The notes beneath the pieces are model-generated. The model had not been told where the DNA came from, did no database searches, and was given only the letters and a program-made list of their open reading frames with translations. Shown in pieces: positions 12,726 through 22,079 of a DNA stretch of 64,000 nucleotides. Source of the DNA: Dermatophagoides farinae (taxonomy: Eukaryota > Arthropoda > Arachnida > Sarcoptiformes > Pyroglyphidae); the NCBI RefSeq assembly GCF_024713945.1, contig NC_134678.1, forward strand, positions 2,170,001 through 2,234,000, given 5' to 3'. Position numbers and translations under genes: made by a program. How positions within the stretch are numbered: position 1 is the stretch's first letter; every line of letters starts with the position of its first letter.

Positions 12726-13694
12726 TTATTTTTTAGTTACATCCACTCTGGTCAAAAACATTTTGACAACAGAAAATATTGAAAATTTTTGCTCATCAGC
12801 ATATGTCATATTCACTTGTGCTATTTGTTCATCAAATGTTGGTAATGAAGTACAGGTCTCCGATTCTGGATTAAATATGTCCTGATAGCAAAGAAAATTG
12901 GTTACACCACCAAGTAATTTAGATATAACATTCTGTAATATATCTTCTGAATCAATTTCACAATTTTCACGAATCTTTGGCATTGTACATAGTTCCCATT
13001 GTCTATATGCACAACATCCGGCATCCACTGCATAATCAATTGGTGAACGTTCACGCTGTTTTGAATGTGCTTTCATCTCTCCCCAGGCGACTGTTGTGAA
13101 AAATGGATTATTACATTCTTTTTGATAATCTGGTTGTGATAATATCTTCTCATGAATACATGGAGATTTTTCCAATAAATCTAAAAATAATGATATGTTT
13201 TTTTTATATATTAAATAATGTTATGAATTTATGAAAATTAATGATAAAAACTTACCATTTCTGAATTCAGAATTTGAATCACAAATCTTGTTCATATGTT
13301 CAAGGATAGCATCGGAAATAACTTTACTCAATTCTTTATGTAATGGTGTGCCACATTTTTTAAGATAAGCCAGAATGCATTCAGTGAAATCTTGTTTTAA
13401 AACTCTAAATTTTAGTTTTTTTGTTGTTGTTGTTGTTGTTGAAAAAATCAATTTTAGAATTTAATTTCAAAATTAATCTTCATTCATCAGTTACCTGCAA
13501 ATTTTGTCCAAACCATCGTGTGATGTTAATAAAAACGATGGATCATGTTGTGAATCTTTCAATTGATGTAGTTTATCGAAACATTTTTCCATTTCAATTA
13601 GATGACATTTTGGATAATGACGAGCATAACAAATTCGAACGTATTCCACACAAACAATGATGAATAATAATAATGAAACATTGGTGGGCTTCAT
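12726..13694 (-). CDS. Secreted cysteine-rich protein, unknown function
   Basis: Three exons with consistent phases: 13495-13694, 13256-13404, 12726-13180; 267 residues. An N-terminal signal peptide (PTNVSLLLFIIVCVEYVRIC) predicts export. The mature part has about 14 cysteines, mostly spaced for disulfides: C-x7-C near the start (KCHLIEMEKC), one in each C-terminal helix-like segment, and an adjacent pair in DAGCCAYRQWELC. There is one N-glycosylation sequon (NMT). The pattern of spaced cysteines in a helical secreted protein resembles arthropod hemolymph/T20D4.11-like proteins (weak inference). No enzyme motif seen. A TATA-like ATATAAAG lies upstream on this strand near 13780. Confidence 0.8.
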
Positions 13695-14293
13695 GATCTT
13701 TATTTATCAAAATTCGCGATGTCAACACACAAAACAAAATTGACAAATGAAAACCGAATTTCTTTTCACTTTAGACTTTATATATTGATGATTGATCATT
13801 GTCTTGAAAACTTGAAAAACCGATCGTAATGCAATTATCGATAAATTACTTGAATGAAAAGGTAATTATAGTTTTCTTATAGAAATTTCTACATTTTTTT
13901 TTGTTGATTAAAATCATTTTCAAAACAGGTATTGTTCATTAACAAATCCATTTAATTTTTGTTGACAAACTTGAATCACAAACAATGGATGTAGAAAGAA
14001 AACAATATTTTTCATCAACTCATCAATTTTTTTTCACTTTCAATTTTCTCTTTATTCAATTAATGAGCAAAAAACAAAGACAGACATAATTATTAAATCG
14101 TATAATTACGTTGTTGTCATTCATTTGAATGCACCAATATTATTGGACATTATCATTACGAAAGATGAAATTATTTAGAAATGATTGTTAGAATTTTACC
14201 AATCATTGACGTCATCATTGAAATAACGATTTGTTCCAATGGTTATTTATCCGATTTGATAATTTCTATTCGGAGATAAAAACATCATTGAGA
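13695..14293. other. Intergenic, flanks of the Cys-rich and 67-residue genes
   Basis: AT-rich, with no coding frame recognised. It contains the promoter side of the Cys-rich gene and the 3' flank of the small spliced gene. Confidence 0.55.
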
Positions 14294-14629
14294 TTAATAT
14301 TTAACAAATTTTTGGAAAAAGGATACAATCTTTCTTTTACTTTGTATCTGTTGTTGAACTTGAATTGGTGAAGTAAGGAAAAATATTCTTGAACCAGGTT
14401 GTTGTACATAAACAGTCTAAATGATAAATTTTTTAAAAAATTGGATTAAATCAGTGTCAAATTTTCATTTTTATATCCATTACCATTTGTTTAGGATCCT
14501 TGGTTTTGAGCATCTTGTCGATCTATATAATGATGTTAGTTTATCATTAAATATTTCGTCAAACAATTTAAAAATTGTAACACTAACCTTTTCTGCATCA
14601 ATTTTAGATAATGTTGGAAATGGATCCAT
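14294..14629 (-). CDS. Small spliced protein, 67 residues, unknown
   Basis: Three exons, all in phase 0: 14588-14629 (donor GTTAGT), 14484-14522 (donor GTAATG) and 14294-14416. The product starts MDPFPTLSKIDAEK, continues IDKMLKTKDPKQM, then TVYVQQPGSRIFFLTSPIQV and ends in a Gln/Lys-rich helix (SKRKIVSFFQKFVKY). Three phase-0 exons with proper splice sites and normal amino-acid use make a real gene likely, despite its size. No signal peptide, TM segment or known domain seen. It is divergent from RPL39 and may share its promoter region. The start is the first ATG; the upstream ATG is out of frame and stops. Confidence 0.55.
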
Positions 14630-14898
14630 GGATTTTTTTTTTTGGACTTGAAGGATTCATGAATCAAAACTGTTTCAGTACGTTGTTTTTGAATTGCTTG
14701 CGTATTGAAAATTTCGAATATATATAAATAGTACCACTACCATTGTGTATATTTACAAAAATCACACACACGTTTGTTGTAGCGGCTATATAATTCAAAC
14801 ATTTTCCTTTTCCTTTCCATGTGGCTGAAGCTCAATTGAATGATTGTTTTTGGTGTTTGAGTTTTTTTTTGAATTTGATTTGATTTTTCAGCTTAAAA
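14630..14898. promoter_or_regulatory. Divergent promoter region with TATA box and TOP-like tract
   Basis: The 269 bp between two divergent start codons contain TATATAAATA near 14720. About 75 bp downstream is a pyrimidine tract (CCTTTTCCTTTCC, near 14806-14818) like the 5' TOP starts of ribosomal protein mRNAs. Assignment to RPL39 is inference from its position. Confidence 0.5.
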
Positions 14899-15122
14899 AT
14901 GGTAAGAATTTATCGAAAATTTTTGAGAAAAATTATTTCAATTAACATCAAATTATTTTTTCTTTGTAGGCTGCACATAAAACTTTCCGTATAAAAAAAG
15001 TATTGGCTAAAAAGAAGAAACAAAATCGGCCAGTACCACAATGGATTCGAATGAAAACTGGTAACAAAATTCGTTACAGTTCAAAACGTCGTCATTGGCG
15101 TCGTACCAAACTCAAGTTGTAA
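14899..15122 (+). CDS. 60S ribosomal protein L39
   Basis: Two exons: 14899-14901 (only the ATG, donor GTAAGA) and 14970-15122; 51 residues, the universal eL39 length. The body begins [19 protein letters not shown], continues [20 protein letters not shown] and ends [11 protein letters not shown]. It is a small, highly basic protein lining the peptide exit tunnel of the large ribosomal subunit. The intron directly after the start codon leaves exon 1 with a single codon; this is why a plain open-frame scan misses the gene. A poly(A) signal follows at about 15255. Confidence 0.98.
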
Positions 15123-15405
15123 ACCACTGGACAAACTACCCGAGATTCTGGGGGAACGATGGTGATGATTCGAAAAGAAATCTTTCGAAAGACATTTTTG
15201 TATTTTGTAAGCTTTTTTTTTGTTCATCGATTATCATCCCAATGTTCTTTTGAAATAAATTTTTTTTAAACTTGAAAAATTAATTTTTAAGAAAATTTTA
15301 TTTTATTTTAATTTTAATTTATTTTATTATTTTACGAAAAAAAAACAATCTAACAAATTGCATAGATGATAATTTACAAAATCATGTTTTACCCATTCAT
15401 GATTA

Positions 15406-16323
15406 TCATGCTTTTTTCTTTGATTTAGATTTATTTTTCGTTCTTTTATCTTCGATTTTGATTTTAATTTCTACTTTGTTCGGTTCCGATGATGATGATG
15501 ATGATGAACCATCATTCACTTCGGTAGCATTGTCATCTTGGAATGTTTTATCATCAAGAATTTTTTGCAAATGTTCCATTTTCAATTGATGATTCGAATT
15601 AATGGTTGTGTTTGTATTGTTGTTGATTTGTGATTCATTTTTAATTTCAATATTATCTAATGAAAATATTTTATTACTACCAGGTACTTGTTGTAAATGT
15701 TCAATTTTTAAATCCACAATTGGAACAGCTATTGTAGTCGTGCTAGCTGTTGTTGTTGTTGTTGTTGTTGTCAAATATGTGGATGTTTGTCGTGTTGATG
15801 AATCCAATGTCGTTGCAATGGTCGTCGTTGATGAACGATGTCTTCGACGAAAATAAATAGTTGCACCATCTTTGCTTTTTTTAAATGATCCAATCATTCC
15901 CCAATTATGCCAGCCACGAGCACCATGATTTTCAAATTTTCCATGTTCAAATACCCAGATACCGAAACGGGTACCATCGGTAAAGGCAACACTTCCATAA
16001 AAATTTACTCCATATAATTGTTGTTGATGTTCTTCAGCTAAATTGAATACAATAACATTATATTCTTGTCCACTTCGATAGAATGCCGTATACAATAGAT
16101 CACGAACAAATGCACCACGATTCCGTTTATGATGTGAAGCATCACGAATATATTTGGCAATATGAAGTGTATCAATTTGTATTTGAAATAGACCGACTGC
16201 CGAAGCCGCTAATGCTGTCAATATCGGTACAATTGGTGCATTATCAATGATGATAATATATTGAGATAATAATATCCATAATGAAATCAATGATGATATC
16301 GAAATTAGTTTACATTTTTGCAT
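15406..16323 (-). CDS. Secreted protein with GIW/NW-rich domain and Thr/Lys-rich tail, unknown
   Basis: Single-exon frame of 305 residues. The N-terminus is hydrophobic (ISSLISLWILLSQYIIIID), a signal peptide or anchor. A folded-looking domain spans about residues 55-165: RDASHHKRNRGAFVRDLLYT, AFYRSGQEYNVIVFNLAEEH, then F-G-I-W-V-F-E-H-G-K-F-E-N-H-G-A-R-G-W-H-N-W, and a closing FKKSKDGATIYFRRR. The Gly/Trp/Asn pattern suggests a compact beta domain. The C-terminal half is low complexity: a (Thr)n stretch, Asn-rich linker, Ser run and a terminal KNKSKSKKKA. I do not recognise the family. The domain looks conserved; the tail looks repeat-derived. Confidence 0.75.
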   Translation of the reverse strand: MQKCKLISISSLISLWILLSQYIIIIDNAPIVPILTALAASAVGLFQIQIDTLHIAKYIRDASHHKRNRGAFVRDLLYTAFYRSGQEYNVIVFNLAEEHQQQLYGVNFYGSVAFTDGTRFGIWVFEHGKFENHGARGWHNWGMIGSFKKSKDGATIYFRRRHRSSTTTIATTLDSSTRQTSTYLTTTTTTTTASTTTIAVPIVDLKIEHLQQVPGSNKIFSLDNIEIKNESQINNNTNTTINSNHQLKMEHLQKILDDKTFQDDNATEVNDGSSSSSSSEPNKVEIKIKIEDKRTKNKSKSKKKA

Positions 16324-16922
16324 CTTTTTTCTTCTTTATTTATTCGTTTTTTGTACTTTTTTTCGTTGCGTATATATTCTATATTCACTATTGATATGCA
16401 TTCATTACGAATGAATATCAATAGCAATTCGTCGTTATAAATGATGTTTTGATCGATTCACCGTATGTGTCTGTTTTGATGAACTTACCCCACCAGTTGA
16501 TAACGATTAAATGTGGATGCAATCATCTCTTGATGTATATTATTATACATTAACCTTCTAACACCAATGACCAATAGTATATAGTACCATACAACAACAA
16601 CAACAAAAAAACTAGTTTATATATCTTCAAACATTATTGATGTGATGCATTTTTTTATTTTATTTTGGCCACCATTTTATTTTCACACCATTATTTTCAA
16701 TGTATGTAATCATTCGTTGTCATTTTCTTCGTAAATCATTTTCCAAGTACAATGAACCGTAACGAAATGTATTGCCTAAATTTGTCATTTGAAAACTTCC
16801 ATGCGGAAAATCCGATAAAAATTTTTTGATTTTTTTTTGATGATCATCATTAATTCATTAGAATTAATAAATGATTGTTTCTTTTGTTGTTGTTCATATT
16901 GTTGCAATTTTTTAGTCAAACA
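16324..16922. other. Intergenic
   Basis: 5' flank of the secreted GIW-domain gene and 3' flank of the four-TM gene. AT-rich; no gene seen. Confidence 0.6.
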
Positions 16923-17819
16923 TCATACTAAATATACAGCCGTTTCAGATAATGGATGCATTTTACTTGTTCGTTGTTGCAACGAATCATCATATGAACC
17001 GGATGGATCACTAGGTGTTAATGTAGGTGTTGCCACATATCCATAACCATATCGTTGCATCATTGAAGGTTCAATTCGATAAACTCTACCCGTTAATTGA
17101 CTAGCCAATGATTGTTGTTCAGAATTTCTTTTCGATTTTGTTGTTGTTGTTGTTGGATATTGATAAACACCTCTTGCTGGTATTCTACCATGTCCAGGAT
17201 ATACCCCATGACCTGGATAGCGGCGAAGTTGTTCAACTCGTTTATGTCGTTTTGTCAACATAACATTCGATTGTTGCTGTTTCTTTTTCGGTTGTTTTTT
17301 CTCTTCACTTAATTTTACCAAATGTCTGAATATATTATATGAACGCATTGTAGACATTATTGATGTTAATAATAAAAATATTGCAAAAACAAATATTATC
17401 AATGAATCGATTGCTACAAAACAGATTAATGTTAACAATGCAAAATTGGTCAATTTTTCTCTGATCAACATCGTACCAATATGACGAGCAATGGCTACAT
17501 ATACGATTGGAAAGAAAAATACAATAATAAAACTGATGATAAATAGATAAAAATTATAATTGGCACGTATACGAAGATTGGCAATACTAAGAATATGATC
17601 ACCAATTTTAAAACAAATGATCAATATAATACAAATAACAAGTGTGCCAAAAAATACATTAAATCCTTTGACAACAGCATATAAGCTTGGATGATGCCAT
17701 AATTGTATACGAGGTAATTCAGTAGTCCATATGGCCGTATTCATTAATGCCAACAATAATATTATTAAATGATATGCAAGGAATAATAAAACTCCTGAAC
17801 AAAATTTAATGCACGACAT
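16923..17819 (-). CDS. Four-TM membrane protein, unknown
   Basis: Single-exon frame of 298 residues. Four hydrophobic helices are visible: about 7-28 (SGVLLFLAYHLIILLLALMN), 53-72 (NVFFGTLVICIILIICFKIG), 90-112 (YLFIISFIIVFFFPIVYVAI) and 126-152 (LLTLICFVAIDSLIIFVFAI). The C-terminal half is cytoplasmic-looking: basic (KKQPKKKQQQ), then a Gly/Tyr/Pro segment with a repeated YPGHG motif, then a Ser/Thr/Pro region ending SETAVYLV. The overall plan of four TMs and a long tail is tetraspan-like, but there is no CCG motif or claudin W-GLW signature. The C-terminal YLV could be a PDZ ligand (inference). Confidence 0.75.
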   Translation of the reverse strand: MSCIKFCSGVLLFLAYHLIILLLALMNTAIWTTELPRIQLWHHPSLYAVVKGFNVFFGTLVICIILIICFKIGDHILSIANLRIRANYNFYLFIISFIIVFFFPIVYVAIARHIGTMLIREKLTNFALLTLICFVAIDSLIIFVFAIFLLLTSIMSTMRSYNIFRHLVKLSEEKKQPKKKQQQSNVMLTKRHKRVEQLRRYPGHGVYPGHGRIPARGVYQYPTTTTTKSKRNSEQQSLASQLTGRVYRIEPSMMQRYGYGYVATPTLTPSDPSGSYDDSLQQRTSKMHPLSETAVYLV

Positions 17820-18477
17820 TTTTGCATTGGCAAACGATTGCTGCTGGTCTTTTGTGAAAATGATGGTCTATTCCTTATTGGCAATGTTGTTGTTTAGAGG
17901 TTATGGTTGATGATTAATAAACACATCGATTATCTTCAAAATGAAACATCGTTGTCGTTTCTCTCGTTTTGAAATGATTAAAGAAAACAAAAAAAAAATC
18001 ATCATTATGATGAATACATTTTTCCATTGACTGTACTTGGCTGTTTTGGCTCTTTTCCCAATGATTCTACTTATTACATATGTCAAGTATGAATATTTCT
18101 GGCTTCAATATCAACATACACACACACACACACAGTGACATTCTCTGGCTTTTTTTCTACTGTTTTCTATGAATTTCAATGATATTTAATTAAAAATAAA
18201 GAATTTTCATCTGCTTCAGAAATTCTTCTTTCTGGTTATTTGATTACGTTTTTGCAATCTACCAGACATTTTTTCATTTTTATTTTGTTCCATATTTGTG
18301 TGATAAAAACAGAGATCCTCAAAAATTATTGGAAACACAAAAAATTTTTTTTTGTTAACTTTAAAAATCATTTATTTGTAATAATGATTAATTATGAATG
18401 AATGATAAAGAAACATTGTGAATGATGAATTACAAACAATAATAATTCACATATATAATGAAAACAGTACCATTTAT
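17820..18477. other. Intergenic
   Basis: Promoter side of the four-TM gene, with a short (CA)n at 18118-18134. No coding frame supported. Confidence 0.6.
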
Positions 18478-18816
18478 TTAGTACTGTTTTCTATACAGGT
18501 ATTCATACTTGCCTTTTTTATGTTTATATTCCATATGTGGAATTTTCTGCACATCCGGTGTTTGATTAATACCAGTTTGTAATGGCCGATGCATTGTACA
18601 TTCAGTATCATGTTGTCCTTCTAGTCGTTTTTTACGCATTGTCATATCGATTAACATTTCACGTAAATCACCATGATTTAATTTTGCACGTCGTAAATAC
18701 CAGCCATCAGCATAATCATGAACATTTTTAGCTGAATCATTATAATAATGTCCAGCAGCATGGCCACCTCTCATCGAATTGATTAGATCAAATGATGGAT
18801 TGTATATGTTGGACAT
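18478..18816 (-). CDS. Small soluble protein, 112 residues, unknown
   Basis: Single-exon frame starting MSNIYNPSFDLINSMRGGHA. It has normal amino-acid diversity, unlike the repeat-derived frames around it: AGHYYNDSAKNVHDYADGWY, LRRAKLNHGDLREMLIDMTM, then a basic segment and a Tyr-rich end (KYEYLYRKQY). No signal peptide, TM segment or known domain. An AATAAA on this strand lies just after the stop (TTTATT at 18473-18478, reading into the stop). I think it is a real conserved small gene but cannot name it. Confidence 0.6.
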   Translation of the reverse strand: MSNIYNPSFDLINSMRGGHAAGHYYNDSAKNVHDYADGWYLRRAKLNHGDLREMLIDMTMRKKRLEGQHDTECTMHRPLQTGINQTPDVQKIPHMEYKHKKGKYEYLYRKQY

Positions 18817-19050
18817 TTTGTTGATGATGATGATAATAATAATGAATCAAATGAAGAACAACGAGGATGTGAGCAAGAATTTTTTTCTTTTTGTTTGTAT
18901 TCGTGATCGAAATTCGTATAAGATTCAACATCAAATGAATATTCTGGTGAATGAATGACAAAATTTTTGTTGGTAAAAAATGACATTCTTGGTAGATGAA
19001 AATACAACAACAACAACAACAACCGATGACGACGATGATGACGATTTATG

Positions 19051-19098
<48 letters not shown>

Positions 19099-19686
19099 CA
19101 ATGGTTAATAGCTTTGTATGTTCGAGAAAAAAAAAGCGAGGGACGATACTTTGATTCAGAAGAATTTTCATTTTATTACTAAAAATATATATAAATATCT
19201 AGATGGGAGATTTTTTCCCAACATTTTTTTTTTGTTTTGTTTCTCCTATTACACATCAATTATTACCATCATTATTACTACTGAATGAAGAAATAAAGAT
19301 GATAGTTGGTATACAATATGGTTAAATATATGTGTATACGTCATTGTGAAGATTATTGTTGTCAAAAGATTTTGGCATCTGTATGAATTGAATAAAAACA
19401 ACGGCATTGATTGCCTTGATATAATCCGGTATATATGGGAAAAAACAATTTTCATCAACAATTATCAATATTGCACCAACCTTGAATCATAAGAAAACAT
19501 GATTCTTGACGATGATCATTTAATCGTATTATTATTCAATTAATATGATTAAAAAGAAAACAAAAAAAAACAAACAAACAAAAATTACCACAAGGTTAAA
19601 TTTGAAAAAAAATTGAAAAATTTTAATTCATCATTTATTCAATCAAATAATAATTTTTGAAAAAAATTCTCGAAAGAACATTATTT
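18817..19686. other. Intergenic with GT microsatellite
   Basis: Contains (AAC)n near 19004-19022, a GT array and AT-rich DNA. Open frames are repeat-derived. No gene supported. Confidence 0.6.
19054..19094. repeat. (TG)20 microsatellite
   Basis: Uninterrupted run of about twenty TG units, among the longest dinucleotide runs in the window. Confidence 0.95.
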
Positions 19687-19908
19687 TTATTTTAAAATGC
19701 CTTTATTATTCAAATGAATACAAACACCACCTACGCATATATAATTTTTACCGTATTTAAGACAATCAGCGTTGAACATACAGTCTTGACATCTGCCCAT
19801 AAAACAGCGTTTATTGTATCCACAATCAAAATCATATTTACAAGTCTGAATGGGTACGATACCAAACAAGACGATAAATGCAAACGAAATTAAAATGATT
19901 TTGTTCAT
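19687..19908 (-). CDS. Secreted four-Cys-module peptide, two-module form (copy 1)
   Basis: 73 residues, no intron. Signal peptide NKIILISFAFIVLFGIVPIQ, then two modules of the form C-x5-C-x(5-8)-C-x4-C (CKYDFDCGYNKRCFMGRC and CMFNADCLKYGKNYICVGGVC), each with Asp before the second Cys. It ends in IHLNNKGILK in place of the third module found in its two neighbours. The module resembles EB-type or other small disulfide knots of secreted arthropod peptides (inference). The function is unknown; antimicrobial, inhibitor or cuticle roles are all possible. The ATG was chosen because the signal peptide and 74-bp TATA spacing match the other copies. Confidence 0.8.
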   Translation of the reverse strand: MNKIILISFAFIVLFGIVPIQTCKYDFDCGYNKRCFMGRCQDCMFNADCLKYGKNYICVGGVCIHLNNKGILK

Positions 19909-19981
19909 CGTTAGATAAATGTTGTCGTGGTTGTTGTTAATGTTGTTTGTTGATAATTTTGCTGTGATGATGAGATATAGC

Positions 19982-19988
19982 ATTTATA
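19982..19988 (-). promoter_or_regulatory. TATA box of peptide copy 1
   Basis: TATAAAT on the minus strand, 74 bp upstream of the start codon. This is the same spacing as in the other two copies. Confidence 0.65.
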
Positions 19989-20232
19989 TCCATTTTTCCA
20001 TTGCTATAATTGCAATCAGAAATAAAAAAAATCACCAAATTCTATTGCTTAATTTGACATTGTCGATAATTTATTACATACGATGCCATTTTTTTACGCA
20101 GAAAAAATATTAGAAAAATAAAATCACAAGACAGATTTTGGCATTTATAAATTAAATTTATTTTATTTATTATTATACTCGATGAAATCAATAAGTCATT
20201 ATTAAATCGATCAAACAAACAAAAATCATTTT

Positions 20233-20520
20233 TTAAGTGCATCTATAATTGACACAATGTTTATGGACCCAATTCTTCTTACAATCGGCATCACTACGGC
20301 AAATTTTATGTTTGCTTGGAATACAACGACCTGCTGAACATTCATAATAGATACCGTATTTAAGACAATCTACGCTGGTAATACAGTCGGATACACCTTG
20401 ACAGACACCATTAATGCAACGGGCATTGGCTCCACAATCAGAATCATAAACACAAGCCTGAATGGATACGATACCAAACAAGACGATAAATGCAAACGAA
20501 ATTGAAATGATTTTGTTCAT
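20233..20520 (-). CDS. Secreted four-Cys-module peptide, three-module form (copy 2)
   Basis: 95 residues, intronless. The signal peptide (NKIISISFAFIVLFGIVSIQ) is nearly identical to copy 3. The mature peptide is three modules, each C-x5-C-x(5 or 8)-C-x4-C with Asp before the second Cys: CVYDSDCGANARCINGVC, CITSVDCLKYGIYYECSAGRC (21 residues, named here by its ends) and the final CRSDADC...C-VNYR-C. That gives twelve cysteines, probably six disulfides. It differs from copy 3 at about ten positions, several of them in loops between cysteines. The function is unknown. Confidence 0.85.
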   Translation of the reverse strand: MNKIISISFAFIVLFGIVSIQACVYDSDCGANARCINGVCQGVSDCITSVDCLKYGIYYECSAGRCIPSKHKICRSDADCKKNWVHKHCVNYRCT

Positions 20521-20593
20521 TGTTGAATAATTGACGATATTGTTGTTGCTCGTTGATGATTCAAATGAATGATGATTTCGTTGAGATACCTAG

Positions 20594-20601
20594 TATTTAT
20601 A
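20594..20601 (-). promoter_or_regulatory. TATA box of peptide copy 2
   Basis: TATAAATA on the minus strand, 74 bp upstream of the start codon, within a block shared with copy 3. Confidence 0.7.
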
Positions 20602-21047
20602 TTCATTTTTTCAAGTGCTCTAATTTCAATCGTCAAAAAAAAAATTTACCTATACTATTGCTTAATTGGATATTAATATTGATAATCAAGTACATATGGG
20701 ATTAATGTTCAAGAAGAAAAGAAATTTTTACGATTGCATCAAATTGCAATAAATACGAAACAGTTTTAGAAATGATCAATTATCCCAAATTGCAATATCA
20801 ATTGTCATTTGACTCTTGAAAATCGTTTTATTGTATTTTTTTTGTTTTAATTATCAATCAACAAGTGGATATCGTATCCAATGATAATTTTTACGAGCGT
20901 GTATGTCATTATTCTTTTTTACACAGGAAAAAATAGAATAATGAAATTACAAAACAGATTTTGGCATTTACAAGTTAAATTAGTTTAATATTCAATGAAA
21001 TCAATAAATCATCATGAAATCGATCAAACAGAAAAAAAATAATTTTT

Positions 21048-21335
21048 TTAAGTGCATCGATACTTGACACATTGTTTATGGATCCAATTCTTTTTACAAT
21101 CGGCATCACTGCGACAAATTTTATGTTTGCTTGGAATACAACGACCTGATGAACATTCATAATAGATACCGTATTTAAGACAATCTACGCTGGTAATACA
21201 GTCGGATACATTTTGACAAGCGCTGTTAATGCAACGGGCACTGGGTCCACAATCAGAATCATAAACACAAGCCTGAATGGATACGATACCAAACAAGACG
21301 ATAAATGCAAACGAAATTGAAATGAATTTGTTCAT
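21048..21335 (-). CDS. Secreted four-Cys-module peptide, three-module form (copy 3)
   Basis: 95 residues, intronless, about 89% identical to copy 2 by eye. It has the same signal peptide, the same twelve-cysteine frame and the same 3' end (VKYRCT against VNYRCT). Replacements relative to copy 2 cluster in the first module (GPSAR, INSA) and in the last loop (NWIHKQ). An upstream in-frame ATG at 21368 would add eleven polar residues before the signal peptide. The ATG at 21335 is preferred because it matches the family start and the TATA spacing. Confidence 0.85.
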   Translation of the reverse strand: MNKFISISFAFIVLFGIVSIQACVYDSDCGPSARCINSACQNVSDCITSVDCLKYGIYYECSSGRCIPSKHKICRSDADCKKNWIHKQCVKYRCT

Positions 21336-21408
21336 TGTTGAATAATTGTCGATATTGTTGTTGCTCATTAATGATTCAAATGAATGATGATTTCGTTGAT
21401 ATATCTAG

Positions 21409-21416
21409 TATTTATA
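21409..21416 (-). promoter_or_regulatory. TATA box of peptide copy 3
   Basis: TATAAATA on the minus strand, 74 bp upstream of the start codon. Confidence 0.7.
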
Positions 21417-22079
21417 TTCATTTTTCAGTGTTCTGAATAAAAATATTGATAATCAATGGGACATATGGGATTAATGTTCAAATAGATAAGAAAAAACTTT
21501 ACGATTGCATCGAATCGCAATAGATAGGAAACAATTTTCAAAGAAAAAATAATCATCAATTGATTTTCAATGAAAAATTGGCAATAATTTTATTGCATAT
21601 TTTTTTTTATTAATATTTCAAACATTTCAAAAAATAAATTAACCATAATCAACAGGTGAATATCGTATCCATGATAATATTTATGTCATTATTTTTTCTT
21701 ACAACAAAAACAAATATTAGAAAAAAATAAAACTACAAGACAACCAGTGTATATACAATGATGAGTTTATTTCATTTATAACACATCAAAAATAATTTTT
21801 GATAAGGCCATATCGCATATTAAAAATTAATGATTGTGTATTGGTAGGAGTTTTTTTTTTGTTTTGTTTATGACGATACAACGATGTGTAGTGGAGATAT
21901 TGCATTTAACATTATCAACAATGACAATAAATGAATGAATGAACAAATAAACAAATGGCCAACTAGAGCAAAAAAAAGAGGAAAACAAAAATACTATTTT
22001 ACTATGAATTCCAATCGTTGTTGTCCATTGAATTTTCTCGTATAATCATTGTTTTGGACAAAAAAAAATAGCAATAATC

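Larger units (their letters stand above)
20060..21760. repeat. Tandem segmental duplication carrying the peptide genes
   Basis: The DNA around copies 2 and 3 repeats with a period of about 815 bp, including coding exon, promoter (GATGATTTCGTTGA then TAGTATTTATATTC) and 3' flank (CAGATTTTGGCATTTA). The 3' flank motif occurs near 20130 and 20953, and related flank sequence with TATCGTATCCA occurs near 20870 and 21665. The last of these lies beyond copy 3 and looks like the edge of a further, lost unit. Confidence 0.75.
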
